6,350 nt of DNA, from the NCBI GenBank assembly GCA_014728975.1, contig WJKQ01000020.1:1-6350 (forward strand), given 5' to 3'. Positions 6,137 to 6,350 of the stretch are shown here, piece after piece (position 1 is the stretch's first letter; each line of letters starts with the position of its first letter). Origin of the DNA: Candidatus Peregrinibacteria bacterium (lineage in GTDB: Bacteria; Patescibacteriota; Gracilibacteria; UBA1369; LOWO2-01-FULL-3). A program made the position numbers and the translations under genes. Below the pieces are notes generated by a model. It was not told where the DNA came from and ran no database searches. It saw nothing but the letters and a program-made list of their open reading frames with translations.

Positions 6137-6350
6137 TCAAAGATTCTTTTTAAGGACTTTTATCGGAAATTTTATTGTGGCGTTTATTATTCTTTTTATT
6201 CTTGAAGGTTGTTGAATTAATCTGTAAAGCCATTCAAGGCTGATTTTTCGTATCCATTTTGGTGCTCTTTTTCTTTTACCTGTGATAAAATCAAAAGCTC
6301 CACCTACTCCCACTGCAACTTTAATTGTTTGAAGTTTTTTAAGATTTCTT
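6137..6350 (-). CDS. WecG/TagA/CpsF-family glycosyltransferase, C-terminal fragment cut by the window
   Basis: Only the last 70 residues are visible, read on the minus strand from the right edge to a TGA stop at 6139-6137; the gene starts outside the window. The fragment shows VAVGVGGAFDFITGK, KRAPKWIRKISLEWLYRLI and QQPSRIKR, the conserved C-terminal half of GT26-family enzymes. These transfer an N-acetylmannosamine-type sugar to a lipid-linked N-acetylglucosamine in wall teichoic acid, enterobacterial common antigen or capsule pathways. A basic C-terminal tail (KFPIKVLKKNL) matches the family feature of a C-terminal appendage that contacts the membrane. Acceptor and donor here are not determinable. 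The frame converges on the small membrane protein gene with no spacer between the stops. The family assignment is firm despite the truncation. Confidence 0.93.
   Translation of the reverse strand, partial: RNLKKLQTIKVAVGVGGAFDFITGKRKRAPKWIRKISLEWLYRLIQQPSRIKRIINATIKFPIKVLKKNL

Noticed and set aside
6125..6165. Imperfect inverted repeat around the 6136/6137 junction (AAAAGTC / GACTATTTT)
   Set aside because: Short, interrupted, AT-rich stem inside two coding ends; too weak to call a terminator.
1..6350. CRISPR array, tRNA/rRNA genes, insertion sequences, prophage or att sites
   Set aside because: No regularly spaced repeats, cloverleaf-like segments, transposase motifs or long terminal inverted repeats were found by reading both strands.

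Overview
This looks like chromosomal DNA of a small-genome, AT-rich bacterium, most likely a member of the Candidate Phyla Radiation (Patescibacteria). The pointers are a family-4 uracil-DNA glycosylase, a bacterial-PH membrane protein, several short membrane proteins without named families, very tight packing, and almost no Shine-Dalgarno sequences. A Peregrinibacteria/Gracilibacteria-like lineage is possible, but this is a guess from protein flavour. UGA works as a stop codon here, which argues against lineages that read UGA as glycine. No tRNA, rRNA, CRISPR array, insertion sequence or prophage gene was seen.

Layout: (1) Positions 2-890 (+) hold the 3' part of a [4Fe-4S] family-4 uracil-DNA glycosylase. 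It overlaps by 14 bp a four-helix membrane protein of unknown function. (2) 857-1555 (-) is a type I signal peptidase (lepB) with an intact Ser/Lys dyad; its 3' end overlaps the preceding gene tail-to-tail by 34 bp. (3) 1556-1634 is a 79-bp divergent promoter region with a near-consensus promoter placed so that the downstream ATG is about the first transcribed base. (4) 1635-2660 (+) is a two-gene unit: a PH-domain membrane protein, then a membrane-anchored protein with an Rx4H motif typical of HEPN domains. (5) 2664-4307 (-) is a polytopic GT-C-type glycosyltransferase. (6) 4308-4374 is a second compact divergent promoter region. (7) 4375-6136 (+) has gatB (amidotransferase subunit B) and a short one-helix membrane protein with a basic tail. 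(8) 6137-6350 (-) is the C-terminal end of a WecG/TagA-type glycosyltransferase that continues beyond the window.

Functionally the window mixes housekeeping genes (uracil repair, tRNA-Gln/Asn transamidation, protein export) with cell-envelope genes (two glycosyltransferases and several membrane proteins). No clear new multi-gene system is visible. The items most worth a second look are the leaderless-type promoter, the PH + membrane-HEPN pair, the cysteine-rich signal peptidase active-site region, and three convergent junctions with no room for terminators.
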